The translations under genes and the position numbers were made by a program. A stretch of DNA of 64,000 nt, taken from contig JAJPIQ010000009.1 of NCBI GenBank assembly GCA_021324685.1, positions 1-64,000 on the forward strand, read 5' to 3'. The notes under the pieces are model-generated. The model was not told where the DNA came from. It saw only the letters and a program-made list of their open reading frames with translations, and did not search any database. Positions 61,542 to 64,000 of the stretch are shown here, one piece after another. Numbering within the stretch: the first letter of the stretch is position 1; the number at the start of each line of letters is the position of its first letter. The DNA comes from Bacteroidota bacterium (GTDB taxonomy: Bacteria; Bacteroidota; Ignavibacteria; Palsa-1295).

Positions 61542-63317
61542 ATGATTTTTATGATTAACGTGACAAATATGATGCATTCCAGGACGCGGCGAATTAGCCG
61601 TATCTTAATCATGCTCATCATTTTAATCATACAAATCACTGTCCAGACAACCTTCGCTCAATCGCGCGAATCGAAAGGCCGTATTCTGAACCAAATCTCT
61701 TCGGTTCCCATCCGTAACGATTTTGCGATGGTCGCGGCGCGGATCTATCTCGGGAAAGATACGGCGGCGGCATATCGCCAGCTCGATACGCTCCTTTCCC
61801 GCGCTTATGGCGATATGTTCTGGATGTATGGCTGCGCGGGGCTCTATTATGCGACGGGAGACCGGCTTCGTCCCGAATACAAAGCGCGTATTTGCGAATG
61901 CTGGAAGCACTACACGCCCTATCGCGGCGATACGGAGAACCATTTTTTGATGTATTACGGCTCGCTATTGTTGATGGCTCAGGCATGGCCTGATTTGCTG
62001 GACACCGATTGGTTCATGGGAAAATCTTCGAAAGATATTTACGACGAATCGAAAGAATATCTCGATCACTGGATCGATGAGACCGTCCGCAATGGACAGG
62101 AAGAGTGGGATTCGCCGCGCTATGGATATTACTACATCACGCCGCTTGCGCTGCTTGCCGAATACACCAAAGACAAGCGGATGAAGCACCGCTTCGAGAT
62201 GATGCTCGAATATGAGCTTGCTTCGTATGCGGCGGATTATTTGAATGGTTCCTATTGCGGCGCGCACTCCCGCGTAAGCGATGAATGCGCGATCGATCCG
62301 CATGCTGCGGAGATCGAGACCTACGGTAACTATTTCTTCGACGAATCGGGCGGTGCTGCCCGACTCGATACCCTGTCCGCCAAATGCCCCGATATTGCAT
62401 TTGCTGCGATGACTTCGTTCCAATGCCCGAAGATCATTCGGAATATTGCTAACGACCGCGATTCTGCTTACGAACAATTCTCTCTCAAGCGTGGCAGGCA
62501 AATGCTGCGGTATCTCGATAAGTGGAGCAGCACTGATTCCAGTTACGATTCAGAGTATCATGCTCCGGTCTATAAGTACGATTACATGACGAAGGATTAC
62601 TGCTTAGGCTCGATGCAGGGTGGGATCATCCAGCCGATACAGCAGCAATCGTGGTCGCTCGTCTTCAATTCGGATAAGCACCACAATATCATTACGGGAC
62701 TCAATCCTTATGTGAGCGCAACGGAGCTCGGAATGTTCTTCCCCGAATATCCGAGCTTCCAGTTAGAGAAGATCTCCGGAACGAAAGCCAGCTACACCAG
62801 CGAAAATAAATGGGAAGGCGGTTCGCCGTATGAGCATATTTACCAAGATAAGAATGTGCTCGTGGCGTTGTATGATTTGCCGGATAGCGAGAAGTATCGG
62901 CATGTGGATTTGCTCGTTCCATGTCCCCCTTTTAGATCAGCCTTCATTAGACAGGGCAAGAACCCGGGGCAATTGTGGCTAAACTTTTCCTTGGATTCAC
63001 TTCACGTCTATATTTATCCTCTAGACTCGTTCGAGTGGTTGCGGGATACAACAGGTGTGAGACTGCGAACGTTGGTCGGCTTCGTTGTCTATTGCGATCC
63101 TCCAGACTCAGTGATTCGAGCCATTGATTCAGAGCACTGGTACTTTGAGGATGACGCGCTCGTCTCAAATCGCACTCAAACAACGATTCCAATGGGTGAA
63201 ACGAAACCGAAAAGAAATGATTGGCTCTTCCATTCCCCCTTCCTCGAATCGAAAAAAGGGAGCGGAATTCTGACCATGCACTGCAAAGGCGAAACGCGGG
63301 TACTGGATTTCAATTAG
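61542..63317 (+). CDS. secreted protein of unknown function, toroid-like
   Basis: 591 residues (582 if started at the ATG at 61569, which looks better for the signal peptide). A signal ends TTFAQSRES. Helical sequence with PRYGYYYITPLALLAEYTKD and MKHRFEMMLEYELASYAADY recalls the alpha/alpha-toroid core of polysaccharide lyases or heparinase-like proteins, but no catalytic motif is certain. The end VLDFN is a soluble domain. It is last in the symporter-glycosidase unit and likely acts on the same carbohydrate outside the cytoplasm. Confidence 0.5.
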   Translation: MIFMINVTNMMHSRTRRISRILIMLIILIIQITVQTTFAQSRESKGRILNQISSVPIRNDFAMVAARIYLGKDTAAAYRQLDTLLSRAYGDMFWMYGCAGLYYATGDRLRPEYKARICECWKHYTPYRGDTENHFLMYYGSLLLMAQAWPDLLDTDWFMGKSSKDIYDESKEYLDHWIDETVRNGQEEWDSPRYGYYYITPLALLAEYTKDKRMKHRFEMMLEYELASYAADYLNGSYCGAHSRVSDECAIDPHAAEIETYGNYFFDESGGAARLDTLSAKCPDIAFAAMTSFQCPKIIRNIANDRDSAYEQFSLKRGRQMLRYLDKWSSTDSSYDSEYHAPVYKYDYMTKDYCLGSMQGGIIQPIQQQSWSLVFNSDKHHNIITGLNPYVSATELGMFFPEYPSFQLEKISGTKASYTSENKWEGGSPYEHIYQDKNVLVALYDLPDSEKYRHVDLLVPCPPFRSAFIRQGKNPGQLWLNFSLDSLHVYIYPLDSFEWLRDTTGVRLRTLVGFVVYCDPPDSVIRAIDSEHWYFEDDALVSNRTQTTIPMGETKPKRNDWLFHSPFLESKKGSGILTMHCKGETRVLDFN

Positions 63318-63338
63318 GGACAAGCTAAAGCATGTCCC
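63317..63338. repeat. hairpin between convergent genes
   Basis: GGGACA (63317-63322) and TGTCCC (63333-63338) around a 10-base loop, in the gap between the plus-strand unknown gene and the minus-strand permease. It may terminate both; there is no T run. Confidence 0.45.
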
Positions 63339-63343
63339 ACCCC

Positions 63344-64000
63344 TTACCGTTTTAGCTTCGGATCGAAGGCATCGCGCAAACCGTCGCCGAAAAGATTGAA
63401 TGCGAAGACGGCGAGCATAATGGCGAGCGCAGGGAAGAGCGTGAGGCCCCAGTTGGAGCCGGCGGCAATGAAGCCGTAGCCATCGTGGATCATTTGTCCC
63501 CACGTGGAAGTCGGAGGCTGCACGCCAAGTCCAAGGAACGAAAGCGACGCTTCGTAAATGATGGCATTGGCAAAGCCTGCAGTGGCAATTACAATGATCG
63601 GCCCCAACGAATTGGGAAGAATATGGCGGAAGATCGTCCGCATGTTTTTAAGGCCGAGCGCCTTCGTGGCTTCGACGTACTCGGTCTCACGGAGCGCGAA
63701 GAATTGCCCGCGGACGATACGCGCCATATCGACCCATTCTGTAATCCCGATGGCTACGATCGTCTGCCACATTCCAAGTCCGAGGGCAATTGAAAATGCA
63801 ATGATAAGGAGCAGCGACGGGATCGACCAGACCACATTCGTAAACCACATAATGCCGTCGTCCACCCAACCGCGATAAAATCCGGCAATGGAGCCAAGCA
63901 GCACTCCGATCACCAGACTGCAAAGTTCTGCGAAAAATGCGACCGTAAGCGAAACGCGAGCGCCATACATCAGGCGCGAAAGCACATCGCGGCCGTAGCG
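63344..64000 (-). CDS. DppC/OppC-type ABC transporter permease, 5' truncated
   Basis: 219 codons to the window edge; the gene begins outside. Five or so membrane helices are visible. The EAA loop EYVEATKALGLKNMRTIFRH with ILPNSLGPIIV, and the C-terminus FNLFGDGLRDAFDPKLKR, are typical of the DppC/OppC subunit of dipeptide/oligopeptide (or nickel) importers. The substrate cannot be told from this part. It converges on the unknown secreted protein. Confidence 0.88.
   Translation of the reverse strand, partial: RYGRDVLSRLMYGARVSLTVAFFAELCSLVIGVLLGSIAGFYRGWVDDGIMWFTNVVWSIPSLLLIIAFSIALGLGMWQTIVAIGITEWVDMARIVRGQFFALRETEYVEATKALGLKNMRTIFRHILPNSLGPIIVIATAGFANAIIYEASLSFLGLGVQPPTSTWGQMIHDGYGFIAAGSNWGLTLFPALAIMLAVFAFNLFGDGLRDAFDPKLKR

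Overview
The window reads as chromosomal DNA of a Gram-negative bacterium of the Bacteroidota/Chlorobiota (FCB) group. Several large secreted proteins end in type IX secretion (T9SS) sorting-domain-like tails. There are a PorD/DUF4835-like protein, a GWxTD-domain protein, a DUF4270-like lipoprotein beside glgA, many lipoproteins and beta-barrels, and an HpnC/HpnD squalene pair. A lineage near the Kapabacteria/Ignavibacteria is my best guess, but this is inference from gene content. I see no rRNA, tRNA, CRISPR array, insertion sequence or phage, so this looks like core chromosome with one more accessory stretch at the right end.

Layout. 1-3.2 kb: a 5'-truncated beta-barrel, a lipoprotein, glutaryl-CoA dehydrogenase (gcdH) and a PH-domain-like membrane protein (+). 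3.2-8.6 kb: a tight minus-strand heme operon, hemH, a HisN/IMPase-like phosphatase, hemY, hemB, hemL, with overlapping or nearly abutting genes. 8.6-15.1 kb: a T9SS cargo protein, a cytosolic TPR-LuxR regulator, a Gln-rich secreted protein, a DUF6176-like protein and a lamin-tail protein (-). 15.3-19.9 kb: rimO, a GWxTD protein, glycerate kinase and a secreted protein (+). 19.9-26.8 kb: a PpiD/SurA-like chaperone, coaE and a 1327-residue Asp-box/anchor-D T9SS protein (-). 27.2-38.9 kb: mostly plus strand, with porD-like, a dipeptide epimerase, two RpiB paralogues, glgA, a DUF4270-like lipoprotein, a beta-barrel, glyA, tatC and a polyprenyl synthase. 38.9-49.4 kb: minus strand, with TPR and DNRLRE lipoproteins, a fused two-domain ABC permease, ccmE-ccmF, an outer-membrane protein, ruvC, hpnD and hpnC. 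49.5-52.2 kb: a cupredoxin-like lipoprotein, ctaA and ctaB (+), the heme A branch. 52.2-56.1 kb: a T9SS tail protein, a tail-fibre-like repeat protein and a ferritin-like protein (-). 56.2-63.3 kb: a four-gene plus-strand unit with a sodium:solute symporter, a six-hairpin glycosidase-like enzyme, an Asp-box secreted protein and an unknown secreted protein. 63.3 kb to the end: a truncated DppC/OppC-type permease (-).

How the genes fit together. Heme made with the hemH-hemL operon products can feed CcmE/CcmF (cytochrome c) and CtaB/CtaA (heme A for an aa3-type oxidase), so a large part of the window supports respiratory heme proteins. CcmE carries CxxxY instead of the usual HxxxY, the variant known as System I*. 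The T9SS cargo proteins, PorD-like protein and beta-barrels belong to the cell-surface programme. The symporter-glycosidase unit at 56-63 kb looks like a small carbohydrate uptake and breakdown locus without SusC/SusD. One of its genes changes base composition partway through, as if part had been replaced by recombination.

Non-coding DNA. Several hairpins look like intrinsic terminators or leader structures (11.5, 19.9, 26.9, 27.5, 31.0, 42.5 and 52.2 kb). At least four gene ends carry short direct duplications of the stop-codon region (period 15-24 bp), a recurring pattern that the genes do not explain.
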